64,000 bases of DNA from an uncultured Allobosea sp. (GTDB lineage: Bacteria; Pseudomonadota; Alphaproteobacteria; Rhizobiales; Beijerinckiaceae). Below the pieces are notes generated by a model that saw nothing but the letters and a program-made list of their open reading frames with translations, made no database searches and had not been told where the DNA came from. A program made the position numbers and the translations under genes. Where the stretch lies: assembly GCF_945957345.1 (NCBI RefSeq), contig NZ_CAMFKW010000013.1:44349-108348 (forward strand), given 5' to 3'. This document shows, piece by piece, positions 25,539 through 35,840 of the stretch (the stretch's first letter is position 1; the number at the start of each line of letters is the position of its first letter).

Positions 25539-27293
25539 ATGGCGGAAAGCGCAGACGATCCTGGACGGCTGGACGTACGGGCGGCGGCGATCATCCGCGC
25601 AGGGCTCGATCGCGTCCTTGTCTCGGATGCCTTTCGTGCCGCCCCGCAGCTCTCCGCATTCCTGAGCTTCGTCGTCGAACGCACGGTCGATGGCCGTGCG
25701 GCCGAACTCAAGGGCTACACGATCGCGGTCGAGGGGCTCGGACGTCCCGCCGATTTCAACCCCCAGCTCGACCCCATCGTCCGCGTCGAGGCCGGGCGGT
25801 TGAGACGGGCATTGGCGCAATATTACGCCAGCGAAGGCCGCGACGACCCCGTGCAGATTTCGATGCCGGTCGGCGGCTATGTCCCGGTCTTCACATGGTT
25901 CGGCGGGGAGGGGAACCGGGGCATCCTCGAGGCCACGGACGAGGCGCCAGAGCCGGATCGGCGCGCCGCGCGCCGCTGGACCGGGTTGACCGTTGTCGCT
26001 CTGGCGCTAGGTCTGCTCGCACTCGGCTGGTGGTATCTGGCGCCGACGCGCGGGCCAATGATGTCGCAGGCGCCGAAGCCCGCCGTGGTGGAGCAGGCCG
26101 CGGGTGCGCGGCCCGAGGCGGCGGGGCTTCGCCTCGTGCAGGTCGCCATCACCATTCCCAGCCCGCCTTCCGATCCAAAGCTCTCCGCGGTGCTTCAGCG
26201 TTTCTCTGCGCTGCTCGTCGATGCGATGGCGCGGTTTGACGACATCGTGACGATCAAGGCACCGCTCCCCGGCGCGATCCTTGCCGATGAGGTCGATTAC
26301 GTCATCGAGATCGACGCGCAGGGGCTCGACAGCGGAGCGGTAGGGCTTGCCCGCCTGCGCTTCGTTCGGGACGGGAGAATTGTCTGGACGACATCATCGA
26401 GCCGTTCCTCGCTCGCAACGCTGCAGGAAAGTGATCTCGCCGATATGGCGCGGCGGCTGGCGACGCGGTTGGCCGAGCCCTTCGGCATCATTCCCGCGGA
26501 TGCGCGCCAGTTCGTATCGTCTCCCGCCACCCGCTGCATCTTGAAGGCCTTCGATGCCCGCCGTTCCATGGTGCCCGAGATGCATCTGGCGGCGCGGCTC
26601 TGCCTGTCGCAGCTGGTCGAGCAGGATCCGGGCTTCTACCCGGCCTGGGCTCACCTCGCGATCATGACGCTGGGCGAGCACGCCGGTCCGGCTCAGCAGG
26701 ACAATGCCCAGCCGGACGATGCGGATCATCAACGGCGGCCGCTCGACCGCGCGCTCGCCGCCGCGTTGACGGCGATCCGACTCGCGCCGTCCGGCGCGCG
26801 GGCCTATCAGGCATTGATGAAGGTGCTGGTGCTGCGCGGCGCGACCGACGACGCGATCCAGATGGCCCGCGAGGCACAGGCCCGGAACCCCTATGATCCG
26901 GATATCCTGGCGGATGTCGGCTCTTTATATGTCCGGCTCGATCGCGCGCCCGAAGGCTTGCCGCTGCTGGAGCGCGCGATCTCGCTCAGCGTCGCTCGCC
27001 CGGCACGCTATGATTTCTATGCGTATCTCGGCGGATATCTGGTCGGCGCGGGCAAGGCCTCGGAAAATTATGCCGCGATGCTGGCTGTGGATTCGAGCCC
27101 GCTCAGCCTCCTCGGCCAGGCGCTCGATGCTGCGGCCGATGCCGATGCCGACAGACGGGCAAAGGCTCTCGCGCTATTGAACGAGGCATCCCCGCTCTTC
27201 GCGCGGGACCCGCGCGCCTTTCTGGAGAGGCGCGGATTTGCCGTGTCGGTGGTCGACCGGATCCTGACTAAGCTCGGGCTGAACAAGCCGTAA
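25539..27293 (+). CDS. Membrane-anchored TPR protein with cyclase-associated N-terminal domain
   Basis: This 584-residue protein has an N-terminal cytoplasmic domain (about 12-118) with the motif LGRPADFNPQLDPIVRVEAG and a closing ISMPVGGYVPVF. The same module precedes TPR regions in many rhizobial proteins annotated as adenylate-cyclase-like. A single transmembrane helix spans about residues 148-168. The periplasmic part has helical tetratricopeptide repeats (about 360-560). No cyclase catalytic domain is present. Function is unknown; a signalling or scaffolding role is inference. The start ATG at 25539 has no strong ribosome-binding site. Confidence 0.72.
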   Translation: MAESADDPGRLDVRAAAIIRAGLDRVLVSDAFRAAPQLSAFLSFVVERTVDGRAAELKGYTIAVEGLGRPADFNPQLDPIVRVEAGRLRRALAQYYASEGRDDPVQISMPVGGYVPVFTWFGGEGNRGILEATDEAPEPDRRAARRWTGLTVVALALGLLALGWWYLAPTRGPMMSQAPKPAVVEQAAGARPEAAGLRLVQVAITIPSPPSDPKLSAVLQRFSALLVDAMARFDDIVTIKAPLPGAILADEVDYVIEIDAQGLDSGAVGLARLRFVRDGRIVWTTSSSRSSLATLQESDLADMARRLATRLAEPFGIIPADARQFVSSPATRCILKAFDARRSMVPEMHLAARLCLSQLVEQDPGFYPAWAHLAIMTLGEHAGPAQQDNAQPDDADHQRRPLDRALAAALTAIRLAPSGARAYQALMKVLVLRGATDDAIQMAREAQARNPYDPDILADVGSLYVRLDRAPEGLPLLERAISLSVARPARYDFYAYLGGYLVGAGKASENYAAMLAVDSSPLSLLGQALDAAADADADRRAKALALLNEASPLFARDPRAFLERRGFAVSVVDRILTKLGLNKP

Positions 27294-27427
27294 GCCGCGG
27301 CGGCAGCGCCGGATGTGGCGGAACTGAGGCGGATCGCTCGCATAACCGCGCCGGCAAGGTTAATCTACGGCGTAAGACCGTGATTCGTTTCCCCATTCCG
27401 ATTCCTTGACGTAGCGCGAACGCTGCC

Positions 27428-28945
27428 GTGGCACCTGCCCGCCTCAAAGCTCTGCATCCTCTCGCTGGCGCCGTGACCGGCCTGTCGGCCGGTGCTGCAG
27501 TCGCGATCCTGCTTCCCGGCGGTCTTGGCGCAGGCCTCGGTCTTCTGGCCGGCGGCGCCGGCTGCATGCTGGCGATGCGAGCCTTCGAGCGGCGCGGCTT
27601 GGCGCGCCACGAGCAGGCTATGGCGGGCCTCGGCGAGGTCAAGGTCCGGCTCGCCACCAATGCCATTCGCCTCGACGCCCTGTCGCAGCGCGTCGAGCAG
27701 ATGCCGATGCGGGACGCCGATGCTGCGCCGGCGCGCGCTGCCATCCATGAGTTGACAGCGGAAGTCGGCCTGCTCGGAGACCTGATCCATCAGGTCGCGA
27801 CGACGCTGGCCGACCATGAGAACGTTCTGGCGCGCTTGCCGGAGCCTGCCCCCGTCGCGCTTCCGGCTCCGACAGCGGCGCCCGAGGTCGTGCTCGACCC
27901 TGAAGCCGCGCGCCGGGCAAGGGCCGAGAAGCTCTCTGCCGAGCGCGCCGCTGCCGCCGCTGCCGCGCGAGAGGAGGCCGAGGCCGAGCGGGCTGCCCTG
28001 ATCGGCAAGGCTCTGAGTGAGGGGCGTCTCGAGGTCCATCTCCAGCCGATCGTCTCGCTGCCGCAGCGCCGGACCAGCGGCTATGAGGCGCTGGCGCGCC
28101 TGCGGCTGGACGAGAGCACGCTCCTCCTGCCGCATGAATTCATCGAGACCGTCGAGACGCGCGGCTTCGGGCCGACGCTGGATGCGCTCGTCCTGACACG
28201 CGCCCTGGCGATCGCGCGCCATCTCGGTTCGAAGGATGGCGGCATCTTCGTCTCCTGCAATTTCAGCCGTGCGACCTGGAGCTCGTCGCGGGCGCTGGCG
28301 ACTTTGACCCGCATCCTCGACAAATATCGCGACCATACCGCCCATCTGGTCATCGAGATGCCGCAAGCCGTCTTCCGCGAGCTCGATCCGACCAGCCTCG
28401 GCCTGCTTGGCGCCATGTCGGCAAATGGCGTGCGTTTCGCGCTCGACCAGCTGGTGGATTTGCGTCTCGATCCGCGCGCCCTGTTCGATCGCGGCATCCG
28501 CTTTGTGAAGGCGCCGGCCGCCTTGCTCCAGGCTCATGTCGAGGGGCGGGTCCAGAGCGATATCGATGCCGGTGACCTCGCGGCCTTGTTGGCTCGGATG
28601 TCGATCACGCTCGTCGCCGATCAGGTCGAGGACAATCCGGCCGCAGCCGACATGATCGAGCTCGGTGCCACGATGGGGCAGGGGCTGGCCTTCTCGCCGC
28701 CGCGCCCGGTCAAGCCCGAGGTCTTCGCCGAGCCGGAGCCTGCCACCGCTGCTGTAGCCGCTGCCGCGCCGTTACCGCCGCCTGTGCCGGCCGAAGCTGC
28801 GCGTCCGCCGCTGAATATCGTCGACCGGCTGCTTGGCCAGGACAGGCGTGTGCCGGCCCCGCCCGCGCCTCCGGAAGTTGCGCCGCAGGAAGCGCGTCCC
28901 GAGCGGCTGCCTTTCCGGGCTGTCCTGCGTCGCGCCAGCGCCTGA
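27428..28945 (+). CDS. Degenerate EAL-domain protein, TipF-like architecture
   Basis: This 505-residue protein starts at a GTG. Two close hydrophobic segments (about 13-55) are followed by a coiled-coil region (to about 190) and an EAL domain (about 195-440). EAL positions retained include YEALAR, the Asn in SCNFS, the Glu in VIEMPQ and the Gln in MGQGLAFSPPRP. The DDFG metal motif reads LDQL and the late AEGVE reads ADQVE, so phosphodiesterase activity is unlikely. The layout resembles Caulobacter TipF, a c-di-GMP-binding flagellar/polar factor. A Pro/Ala-rich tail follows. Confidence 0.78.
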   Translation: MAPARLKALHPLAGAVTGLSAGAAVAILLPGGLGAGLGLLAGGAGCMLAMRAFERRGLARHEQAMAGLGEVKVRLATNAIRLDALSQRVEQMPMRDADAAPARAAIHELTAEVGLLGDLIHQVATTLADHENVLARLPEPAPVALPAPTAAPEVVLDPEAARRARAEKLSAERAAAAAAAREEAEAERAALIGKALSEGRLEVHLQPIVSLPQRRTSGYEALARLRLDESTLLLPHEFIETVETRGFGPTLDALVLTRALAIARHLGSKDGGIFVSCNFSRATWSSSRALATLTRILDKYRDHTAHLVIEMPQAVFRELDPTSLGLLGAMSANGVRFALDQLVDLRLDPRALFDRGIRFVKAPAALLQAHVEGRVQSDIDAGDLAALLARMSITLVADQVEDNPAAADMIELGATMGQGLAFSPPRPVKPEVFAEPEPATAAVAAAAPLPPPVPAEAARPPLNIVDRLLGQDRRVPAPPAPPEVAPQEARPERLPFRAVLRRASA

Positions 28946-29046
28946 CGCGCGACACTCTCCCGCACTCTCCGGTTCCGCTCCCGGCGAATCCCGTCTAGAT
29001 CAGGCCTTCGAGAGGCGAAGCTTGCCCTTCGCTCATAGGGGGCATC

Positions 29047-29943
29047 GTGCTCCAGTTGCCGGAGATCGAGACAGTGTCGTCATCGGGGATCGCTTCCACC
29101 CTTCCGCTTGCGGGCTTCTCCGAGGTCGCGGATCGCTTCGATCTCTGCCTGTGCGATGTCTGGGGCGTCGTCCATAACGGCGTTGCCGCCTATCGCGACG
29201 CCGTCGCCGCGCTGATGCGGATGCGCCAGCATGGCATCAGCGTGGTGCTTGTCACCAACGCGCCGCGTCCGGCGGACGTGATCATCGGCCAGCTCGACGG
29301 TTTCGCCGTGCCGCGCGAGGCCTGGGACGCGATCGTGACATCGGGTGATGTCTGCCGCTCGCTGATCCGCGAGCGCGCCGGCCAACCGATGTATCGGCTC
29401 GGCCCCGATCGCGACCTCCCGTTGATCGCCGGGCTCGACGTGCGCGAGACCTCCCCCTACGAGGCGGCCTATGTGCTCTGCACGGGCCTGTTCGACGACG
29501 AGAAGGACACCGCGGCGAGCTATGCCGATCTGCTCGCCGGCTTCGCCAAGCGCGATTTGCCTCTGATCTGCGCCAATCCCGATCTCGTCGTCGAGCGTGG
29601 CGGGCGCATCATCCCCTGCGCGGGCTCGATCGCCCTGGCCTATGAGGAGATCGGCGGCCGGGTGATCTATGCCGGCAAGCCGCATCGGCCGATCTACGAG
29701 GCGGCGGTGGCGGCGGCCGAGAAGGCGCGCGGCGCCCCGATCGCCCGCGATAGGATCTGCGCGGTCGGCGATGCCATCCGTACCGACATCGCCGGTGCCG
29801 ATGCCTTCGGTGCGGCCGGCATCATGGTGCTGGCCGGCATCCACGCTCAGGATCTGATGGAAGCGTCATGGGAGGAGCGTCACGGCTGGTTCGGCCGGCA
29901 GACGCATCGCCCGGCCTACGCGATGCCGCATCTGGTCTGGTGA
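29047..29943 (+). CDS. TIGR01459 family HAD-type hydrolase
   Basis: This 298-residue HAD-IIA phosphatase-like enzyme shows the nucleophile motif FDLCLCDVWGVVHNG (first Asp of DxWG), the threonine motif VVLVTNAPRP, the lysine YAGKPHRPIY and the acidic motif CAVGDAIRTDIAGAD. The family is almost confined to alphaproteobacteria and commonly lies near ribF-ileS, as here. It probably dephosphorylates a sugar or nucleotide phosphate, but no substrate is established. A GTG at 29047 is used as start. It converges with cheY with only 6 bp between the genes. Confidence 0.87.
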   Translation: MLQLPEIETVSSSGIASTLPLAGFSEVADRFDLCLCDVWGVVHNGVAAYRDAVAALMRMRQHGISVVLVTNAPRPADVIIGQLDGFAVPREAWDAIVTSGDVCRSLIRERAGQPMYRLGPDRDLPLIAGLDVRETSPYEAAYVLCTGLFDDEKDTAASYADLLAGFAKRDLPLICANPDLVVERGGRIIPCAGSIALAYEEIGGRVIYAGKPHRPIYEAAVAAAEKARGAPIARDRICAVGDAIRTDIAGADAFGAAGIMVLAGIHAQDLMEASWEERHGWFGRQTHRPAYAMPHLVW

Positions 29944-29949
29944 AGCGGG

Positions 29950-30336
29950 TCAGGCCGCGGCGCAGACCGATTCGATCTTGGTCTTCAGCGTCTGCGCGTT
30001 GAACGGCTTGACGATATAGTTGCTGACGCCGGCCTTCTTCGCCGCGACGACGTTCTCGGTCTTCGACTCGGCGGTGACGATGATGAACGGCGTTTCCGAC
30101 AGCGCCGTCTCCTCGCGGACCTTCTGGAGCAGCTCGAAGCCGCTCATCGGCTCCATGTTCCAGTCGGAGATCACGAGACCGTATTTCTTGTCGCGCATCT
30201 TCGAGATCGCAGCCGAGCCGTCCGAGGCATCGTCGACATTCTCGAAGCCGAGCTGCTTCAGCAGGTTCCGGATGATGCGGACCATCGTCTGGTAATCGTC
30301 GACGACGAGGATCGGCATGGACGGGTCGAGAGCCAT
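29950..30336 (-). CDS. CheY-like single-domain response regulator
   Basis: This 128-residue receiver domain has all key positions: the acidic pair in VVDDYQT (residues 13-14), the phosphoacceptor Asp58 in VISDWNM, the Thr in IIVTAES, and the Lys in YIVKPF. It resembles the chemotaxis-type CheY group of alphaproteobacteria. The ATG at 30336 begins MALDPSMPILVVDDYQ, while the longer open frame upstream has no family similarity. No kinase or chemotaxis genes are adjacent, so its partner is unknown; control of flagella or a general phosphorelay are both possible. Confidence 0.88.
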   Translation of the reverse strand: MALDPSMPILVVDDYQTMVRIIRNLLKQLGFENVDDASDGSAAISKMRDKKYGLVISDWNMEPMSGFELLQKVREETALSETPFIIVTAESKTENVVAAKKAGVSNYIVKPFNAQTLKTKIESVCAAA

Positions 30337-30562
30337 TCTGATGCTCCAGGCATGACGGTCGCGGTGCTGGGAGATACCAGCGCCGTGCCGCTTGCTGAGT
30401 AGATAGCCGGCCCGCCTTGCGAACCGGTTAATCTGATTGCGAACTGACGCAAGGAGAGATGCGTGCGCCGCACCAAAGTCCAATTGCGCCGATGTTGCGG
30501 TTGCGAGATGCTTAACCGGATCGCAGACAGGAGGGCACAGGCCCACGGGCCGCGCGAAATCC

Positions 30563-31018
30563 ATGACCGTTCAGCCGATGCCCGGCGGGCTCTACACTGT
30601 CCATGCCTTCGAGGATCTGGTCGTCGGCCGCAGCGAAAGCCTGATGCGGACCGTGATGGAGCGGGACATCGCGCTCTTCGCCGAACTCTCCGGCGACGCC
30701 AATCCGATCCATCTCAGCGACGATTTCGCTGCCACCACCAAATTCGGGCAGCGGATCGCCCATGGCATGCTGACGGCGAGCCTGGTCTCCGCCCTGCTCG
30801 GTACGCGCCTGCCGGGGCCGGGCGCGGTCTATCTCTCCCAGACCTTGACCTTTCTCGCGCCGGTCAAGATCGGCGATGTGGTCACCGCCCGCGTCGAGGT
30901 TGTCGAGCTCGTGGCCGAGCGCCGTAGGGCCCGTTTCTTCTGCGAATGCCTCGTCGACGGCAAGGCCGTGATGGAGGGCGAGGCCTGGGTCGCGATGCCG
31001 CCGAAGCCGCGCGGATGA
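30563..31018 (+). CDS. MaoC-type (R)-specific enoyl-CoA hydratase
   Basis: This 151-residue hotdog-fold enzyme carries the hydratase 2 motif FAELSGDANPIHLSDDFA, with the catalytic Asp and His, then FGQRIAHGML. It would hydrate trans-2-enoyl-CoA to (R)-3-hydroxyacyl-CoA, linking beta-oxidation to polyhydroxyalkanoate or dehydrating related thioesters (PhaJ-like). The ATG at 30563 is the start with family similarity; upstream in-frame sequence is not conserved. It is divergent from cheY and 96 bp before ribF. Confidence 0.87.
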   Translation: MTVQPMPGGLYTVHAFEDLVVGRSESLMRTVMERDIALFAELSGDANPIHLSDDFAATTKFGQRIAHGMLTASLVSALLGTRLPGPGAVYLSQTLTFLAPVKIGDVVTARVEVVELVAERRRARFFCECLVDGKAVMEGEAWVAMPPKPRG

Positions 31019-31114
31019 CGCTTCCCGCCGGCTCGCGGCCTTGACGCCCCGCCGGCCTTCGCCGCAAAGACGGTCATCGCTCCGTTTGCTGGGGCAGGTG
31101 GACGTTTCCGATTG

Positions 31115-32098
31115 ATGCCATCCCAAGCCGATGCGCCCGCGCGCCCCGAGCCGACGGCCGTGGTCCTCGACCTCGACAAGTCCCTTCCGGATGCCTTGCG
31201 CGGTGCCGTGCTGGCGCTGGGCAATTTCGACGGCGTCCATCGCGGCCATGCCGAGCTGGCGCACCGCGCTGCGGCTCTTGCTACCGAACTTGGAAGCAGG
31301 CCCGCCGCCTTCACCTTCGAGCCGCACCCGCGCAGTATCTTTCGGCCCGAGGAACCGATTTTCCGCCTGACCTCGCCGCAGCTCAAGCTGGAACTGCTGG
31401 CCGATGCCGGCCTGCCGCAGGTCTTCGTCCTACCTTTCGATCGCGAGATCGCAGCGCTTCCCGCGGAGCAATTCGTCGATGACCTGCTGATCGGCAGGCT
31501 CGGCGCCGTCGGTCTCGTCTGCGGCTACGATTTCCATTTCGGCAAGGGGCGCACCGGATCGCCGGAGATGCTCCAGGCCCATGGCCTCGCTGCCGGCGTG
31601 CCCGTGTCTGTCGTGGCGCCCTATTCCTGGCAGGGCGAGCCGGTCTCCTCGACCCTGATCCGCTCCGCGCTGGAAGCCGGCGATGTCGCGCGCGCTGCGA
31701 CCTTCCTGGGGCGGCCCTGGCTGGTGCGCGGCCTCATTGCCCATGGCGACAAGCGTGGCCGCGAGCTCGGCTACCCCACCGCCAATATGCAGCTCGCGCG
31801 CGACTGCAAGCTGCGCCACGGCATCTATGCCGTCCGCATGAAGATCGACGGGGTCTGGCATGACGGCGTCGCGAGCTTCGGCCGCCGCCCGACCTTCGAT
31901 GACGGTGCGCCACGGCTCGAAACCTTCGTCTTCGACTTCTCTGGGGATCTCTATGGCCAGCGCGTCGATGTCGCCTTCGTCGACTGGCTGCGCGGCGAGG
32001 AGAAATTCGATTCGCTGGAGGCCCTGATCGTCCAGATGGATGCCGACAGCGCCCGCGCACGCGACATTCTGGCGAAGACGCCGGCCTTCCTTCCTTGA
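31115..32098 (+). CDS. ribF: Bifunctional riboflavin kinase / FAD synthetase
   Basis: RibF converts riboflavin to FMN and FMN to FAD. The N-terminal adenylyltransferase domain (about 20-180) shows ALGNFDGVHRGHAEL and VCGYDFHFGKGRTGS, and SSTLIRSALEAGDV closes it. The kinase domain shows GRELGYPTANM (flavin/ATP site) and GVASFGRRPTFDDGAPRLETFVFDF in pieces. About 327 residues is the normal size. ATG 31115 is preferred over a TTG directly before it. It sits upstream of ileS-lspA in an order conserved in Hyphomicrobiales. Confidence 0.95.
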   Translation: MPSQADAPARPEPTAVVLDLDKSLPDALRGAVLALGNFDGVHRGHAELAHRAAALATELGSRPAAFTFEPHPRSIFRPEEPIFRLTSPQLKLELLADAGLPQVFVLPFDREIAALPAEQFVDDLLIGRLGAVGLVCGYDFHFGKGRTGSPEMLQAHGLAAGVPVSVVAPYSWQGEPVSSTLIRSALEAGDVARAATFLGRPWLVRGLIAHGDKRGRELGYPTANMQLARDCKLRHGIYAVRMKIDGVWHDGVASFGRRPTFDDGAPRLETFVFDFSGDLYGQRVDVAFVDWLRGEEKFDSLEALIVQMDADSARARDILAKTPAFLP

Positions 32099-32299
32099 GC
32101 CGCGCCTGCTAGAAGCCCTGCATGCCCGCAGAACGCGCCATGCTGATCGATCTTTCCCGGCGAATTACGGGCCCGGCTGCCGCCTCGCGCTAGACAAGCG
32201 CGGGCGCTTGCGCAGTCCGGGTTGAAGACCGCTTTTCCCGTTTTACGCGTGGACGCCCGAAGCCCCTGACCGGCTCGCCGTCCCGACTGTCCGAGCCGG

Positions 32300-35200
32300 A
32301 TGATGACCGACAAGACCAACACTGCCAAAGCCGCCGAGACCGCTGCCGACGGCGTCGATTATTCGCAGACGCTCTTCCTGCCCCAGACCGAATTCCCGAT
32401 GCGCGCCGGCCTGCCGCAGCGCGAGCCGGAATTGCTGGCCCGCTGGGCGAAGATGGATCTCTACCGCAAGCTGCGCGAGGCTGGGCAGGGCAGGGACCGT
32501 TTCGTCCTGCATGACGGCCCTCCCTATGCCAACGGCAACATCCATATCGGCCACGCGCTGAACAAGGTCCTCAAGGACCTCGTCACGCGCTCGCAGCAGA
32601 TGCTCGGCTACGATTCCAACTACGTGCCGGGTTGGGACTGCCACGGCCTGCCGATCGAGTGGAAGATCGAGGAGCAGTATCGCGCCAAGGGCCTGAACAA
32701 GGACGACGTCCCCGTCGTCGAGTTCCGCAAGGAGTGTCGCTCCTTCGCCGAGCACTGGGTCGATGTCCAGCGCGAGGAGTTCAAGCGCCTCGGCGTCGAG
32801 GGCGACTGGGCCAATCCCTATCTGACCATGGCCTATCCCGCAGAGGCGCAGATCGCCCGCGAGATCATGAAATTCGCCGAGACCGGCCAGCTCTATCGCG
32901 GCTCCAAGCCGGTGATGTGGTCGGTGGTCGAGAAGACTGCGCTGGCCGAGGCCGAGGTCGAGTACGAGGAGCACACGAGCGATACGATCTTCGTGCCGTT
33001 CCCGGTGCTGAACGGCCCGGCCGCGCTTGCCGGCGCCTCCATTGTCATCTGGACGACTACGCCCTGGACGATCCCGGGCAACCGCGCGATCTCCTACAGC
33101 AACAAGGTCGCTTATGGCCTCTACAAGGTCACGGCTGCGCCCGAGAACAACTGGGCCAAGACCGGCGCGACCTATATCCTCGCCAAGAACCTCGCCGAGA
33201 GCGTATTCAAAGCGGCGAAGGTCGAGGCTTTCGAGCTCGTCGCGGATGTCTCCGCCGATGATCTCGCGGCGCTGACCACCGCCCACCCGCTGCGCGGCCG
33301 TGGCTACGACTTCGTCGTCCCGCTGCTCGACGGCGACCATGTCACCGACGAGGCCGGTACGGGCTTCGTCCACACCGCGCCAAGCCATGGCCGCGAGGAC
33401 TTCGACGTCTGGATGGCCAATGGCCGCCAACTCACCGAGCGCGGCATCGAGACCCGCATCCCTTACACCGTCGATGCCGATGGCCGCTTCACCACGGAGG
33501 CGCCGGGCTTCGAGGGCGCGCAGGTCATCACCGACAAGGGCGACAAGGGCAACGCCAACGACGTCGTCATCAAGGCGCTGGTCGAGGCCGGCAACATCAT
33601 CGCGCGCGGCCGCCTGAAACATCAGTATCCGCATAGCTGGCGCTCGAAGAAGCCGGTGATCTTCCGCAACACGCCGCAATGGTTCATCGCCATGGACAAG
33701 CCGATCGGCGAGGCCGGCGCGTCGAATGCGGCCGATCCGCAGCCGGTCGCGGGCGGCAATGCCGATACGTTGCGCAACCGCGCGCTGAAGGCGATCAAGG
33801 AGACGGAGTGGGTTCCCGCCGCCGGCGAGAATCGCATCAACGGCATGATCGCCAACCGTCCGGACTGGGTCGTCTCGCGCCAGCGCGCCTGGGGCGTGCC
33901 GATCACCGTTTTCGTCGAGAAGGAGACGAAGGAGATCCTGGTTGACGCCAAGGTCAACGCCGCGATCGCGGAAGCCTTCGAGGCCGAGGGCGCGGATGCC
34001 TGGTTCACCGATATGGACGGCGCCCGCTTTCTGAAGCCCTTCGGCTATGATCCGACGCGGTACGAGCGCGTCACCGACGTGCTCGACGTCTGGTTCGATT
34101 CCGGCTCCACCCATGCCTTCACGCTGGAGAAGCGCGCCGACCTGAAGACGCACCGCATCGTCGATGGCGGCAAGGACAAGGTGATGTATCTCGAAGGCTC
34201 GGACCAGCATCGCGGCTGGTTCCATTCGAGCCTCTTGGAAAGCTGCGGCACGCGCGGCCGCGCGCCGTTCGACGTCGTCCTCACCCACGGCTTCTGCCTG
34301 GACGAGAAGGGCGAGAAGATGTCGAAGTCGAAGGGCAACGTCACTGCCCCCCAGACCGTCATCCAGGATTCCGGCGCCGATATCCTGCGCCTCTGGGTCG
34401 CGGCGGCCGATTATTCGGACGACCTGCGCATCGGCAAGGAGATCCTCAAGACCTTCGTCGAGACCTATCGCAAGCTGCGCAACACCATGCGCTGGATGCT
34501 CGGCACGCTCGCCCATTTCAACGAGGACATCCGCGTTTCCGAGGTGCAGTCCATGCCGGAACTGGAGCGGCTGATGCTGCACCGGCTCGCCGAGCTCGGC
34601 CCGCAGGTCGAGGAAGCCTATCGCACCTACGACTACAAGAAGGTCGTGTTCCTGCTCTCGCAGTTCATGAACACCGAGCTCTCGGCCTTCTATTTCGACG
34701 TGCGCAAGGACGCGCTCTATTGCGATCCGCTCTCCAGCCATGTCCGCAAGAGCGCGTTGACCGTCGTCGACCATCTCTTCCGGTGTCTCACGACCTGGCT
34801 CGCGCCGATCCTGGTCTTCACGGCCGAGGAAGCCTGGCTCGATCGCTATCCCGAGAAGAAGGCGGGCGAGGGCTCGGTCCATCTCGAACGCTTCGTCGAA
34901 GCGAAGGCGAGCTGGCTCGATCCGGAGCTCGCCGAACGCTGGGCCAAGATCCGCCGCGTGCGCCGCGTCGTCACCGGCGCGCTGGAGCTTGAGCGCGCAG
35001 CCAAGCGGATCGGCTCCTCGCTTGAAGCGGCGCCGCAGGTCTTCGTCTCCGACAGCGATCTCTATGCCGCCTTGTCGGGCGCCGATCTCGCCGAGATCAG
35101 CATCACCTCCGGCATCCGCGTCGAGAGCGGGGAGGGGCCGGCCGACGCTTTCCGTCTTGCCGATGTGCCCGGCGTCGCGGTCGTGCCGCATCGCGCGGGG

Positions 35201-35317
35201 GGCATCAAATGCGCTCGCTCCTGGAAGTATTTCGATCCGGCGACGGCCGACAAGGCTTATCCCCAGGTGACGCCGCGCGACGCCAAGGCTCTGAAGGAGC
35301 TGGGAGTGCGCGCCTGA
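32300..35317 (+). CDS. ileS: Isoleucyl-tRNA synthetase
   Basis: This class I aminoacyl-tRNA synthetase of 1005 residues shows the HIGH motif as [11 protein letters not shown] near residue 80 and the KMSKSKGN motif near residue 672. The CP1 editing domain contains [13 protein letters not shown], and [10 protein letters not shown] follows the HIGH region. The C-terminal part continues through an anticodon-binding helical domain. It charges tRNA-Ile in the cytoplasm and proofreads valine. Its stop overlaps the lspA start as TGATG, indicating translational coupling. A 201-bp gap upstream holds its promoter; nothing else was recognised in it. Confidence 0.97.
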   Translation: MMTDKTNTAKAAETAADGVDYSQTLFLPQTEFPMRAGLPQREPELLARWAKMDLYRKLREAGQGRDRFVLHDGPPYANGNIHIGHALNKVLKDLVTRSQQMLGYDSNYVPGWDCHGLPIEWKIEEQYRAKGLNKDDVPVVEFRKECRSFAEHWVDVQREEFKRLGVEGDWANPYLTMAYPAEAQIAREIMKFAETGQLYRGSKPVMWSVVEKTALAEAEVEYEEHTSDTIFVPFPVLNGPAALAGASIVIWTTTPWTIPGNRAISYSNKVAYGLYKVTAAPENNWAKTGATYILAKNLAESVFKAAKVEAFELVADVSADDLAALTTAHPLRGRGYDFVVPLLDGDHVTDEAGTGFVHTAPSHGREDFDVWMANGRQLTERGIETRIPYTVDADGRFTTEAPGFEGAQVITDKGDKGNANDVVIKALVEAGNIIARGRLKHQYPHSWRSKKPVIFRNTPQWFIAMDKPIGEAGASNAADPQPVAGGNADTLRNRALKAIKETEWVPAAGENRINGMIANRPDWVVSRQRAWGVPITVFVEKETKEILVDAKVNAAIAEAFEAEGADAWFTDMDGARFLKPFGYDPTRYERVTDVLDVWFDSGSTHAFTLEKRADLKTHRIVDGGKDKVMYLEGSDQHRGWFHSSLLESCGTRGRAPFDVVLTHGFCLDEKGEKMSKSKGNVTAPQTVIQDSGADILRLWVAAADYSDDLRIGKEILKTFVETYRKLRNTMRWMLGTLAHFNEDIRVSEVQSMPELERLMLHRLAELGPQVEEAYRTYDYKKVVFLLSQFMNTELSAFYFDVRKDALYCDPLSSHVRKSALTVVDHLFRCLTTWLAPILVFTAEEAWLDRYPEKKAGEGSVHLERFVEAKASWLDPELAERWAKIRRVRRVVTGALELERAAKRIGSSLEAAPQVFVSDSDLYAALSGADLAEISITSGIRVESGEGPADAFRLADVPGVAVVPHRAGGIKCARSWKYFDPATADKAYPQVTPRDAKALKELGVRA

Positions 35318-35799
35318 TGACGCCTGCCCGTCGTTTCGGCCTTGCCACGGTGCTGATCGTCTTCATCGCCGATCAGCTCTTGAAATGCTGGCTGCTCTAC
35401 AGCGTCGGGTTGGCGCAGAACGGGCCGTTCGACCTCGCATCCTTCCTGACGATCGTCCTCGCCTGGAACCGGGGCATCTCCTACGGCCTGTTCCAGCAGG
35501 GCACGGATATCGGCCGCTGGTTCCTCGTGATCATCTCCTTTGTCGCTGCCATCTGGCTGTGGCGCTGGATGTGGCGCGAGCAGCGGCGCTTCACGGTGTT
35601 CAGCCTCGCGCTGATCATCGGCGGGGCGCTCGGCAACGGGCTCGATCGTGCCGTCTATGGCGCGGTCGTCGACTTCGTTCATTTCCATTGGGGCAGCTTT
35701 AGCTGGTATATCTTCAACATCGCTGACGTCGCGATCGTTGTCGGGGTGCTCGGCCTGCTATATGAGTCCTTTCGCCCGAGCGCGGAAAACACAGCTTAA
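35317..35799 (+). CDS. lspA: Lipoprotein signal peptidase (signal peptidase II)
   Basis: LspA removes the signal peptide of prolipoproteins after lipidation in the inner membrane. The 160-residue protein has four hydrophobic segments. The catalytic aspartates sit in GGALGNGLDRAVYG and in FNIADVAIVVG, and the conserved NRGISYGLF loop is also present. The start overlaps the ileS stop by one base. The ileS-lspA coupling is widespread in bacteria. It is of normal length. Confidence 0.95.
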   Translation: MTPARRFGLATVLIVFIADQLLKCWLLYSVGLAQNGPFDLASFLTIVLAWNRGISYGLFQQGTDIGRWFLVIISFVAAIWLWRWMWREQRRFTVFSLALIIGGALGNGLDRAVYGAVVDFVHFHWGSFSWYIFNIADVAIVVGVLGLLYESFRPSAENTA

Positions 35800-35840
35800 C
35801 GACGGCCTCGCCATTGTTTTGCCGTTCGTCTGGGTTCTAG

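Noticed and set aside
32099..32299. T-box or other leader control upstream of ileS
   Set aside because: No T-box specifier/antiterminator motif; such control is rare in proteobacteria. The stretch looks like an ordinary promoter region.
32243..35191. 982-codon minus-strand open frame opposite ileS
   Set aside because: Composition typical of an antisense shadow, with no domain. The ileS frame has both synthetase signatures and full length.
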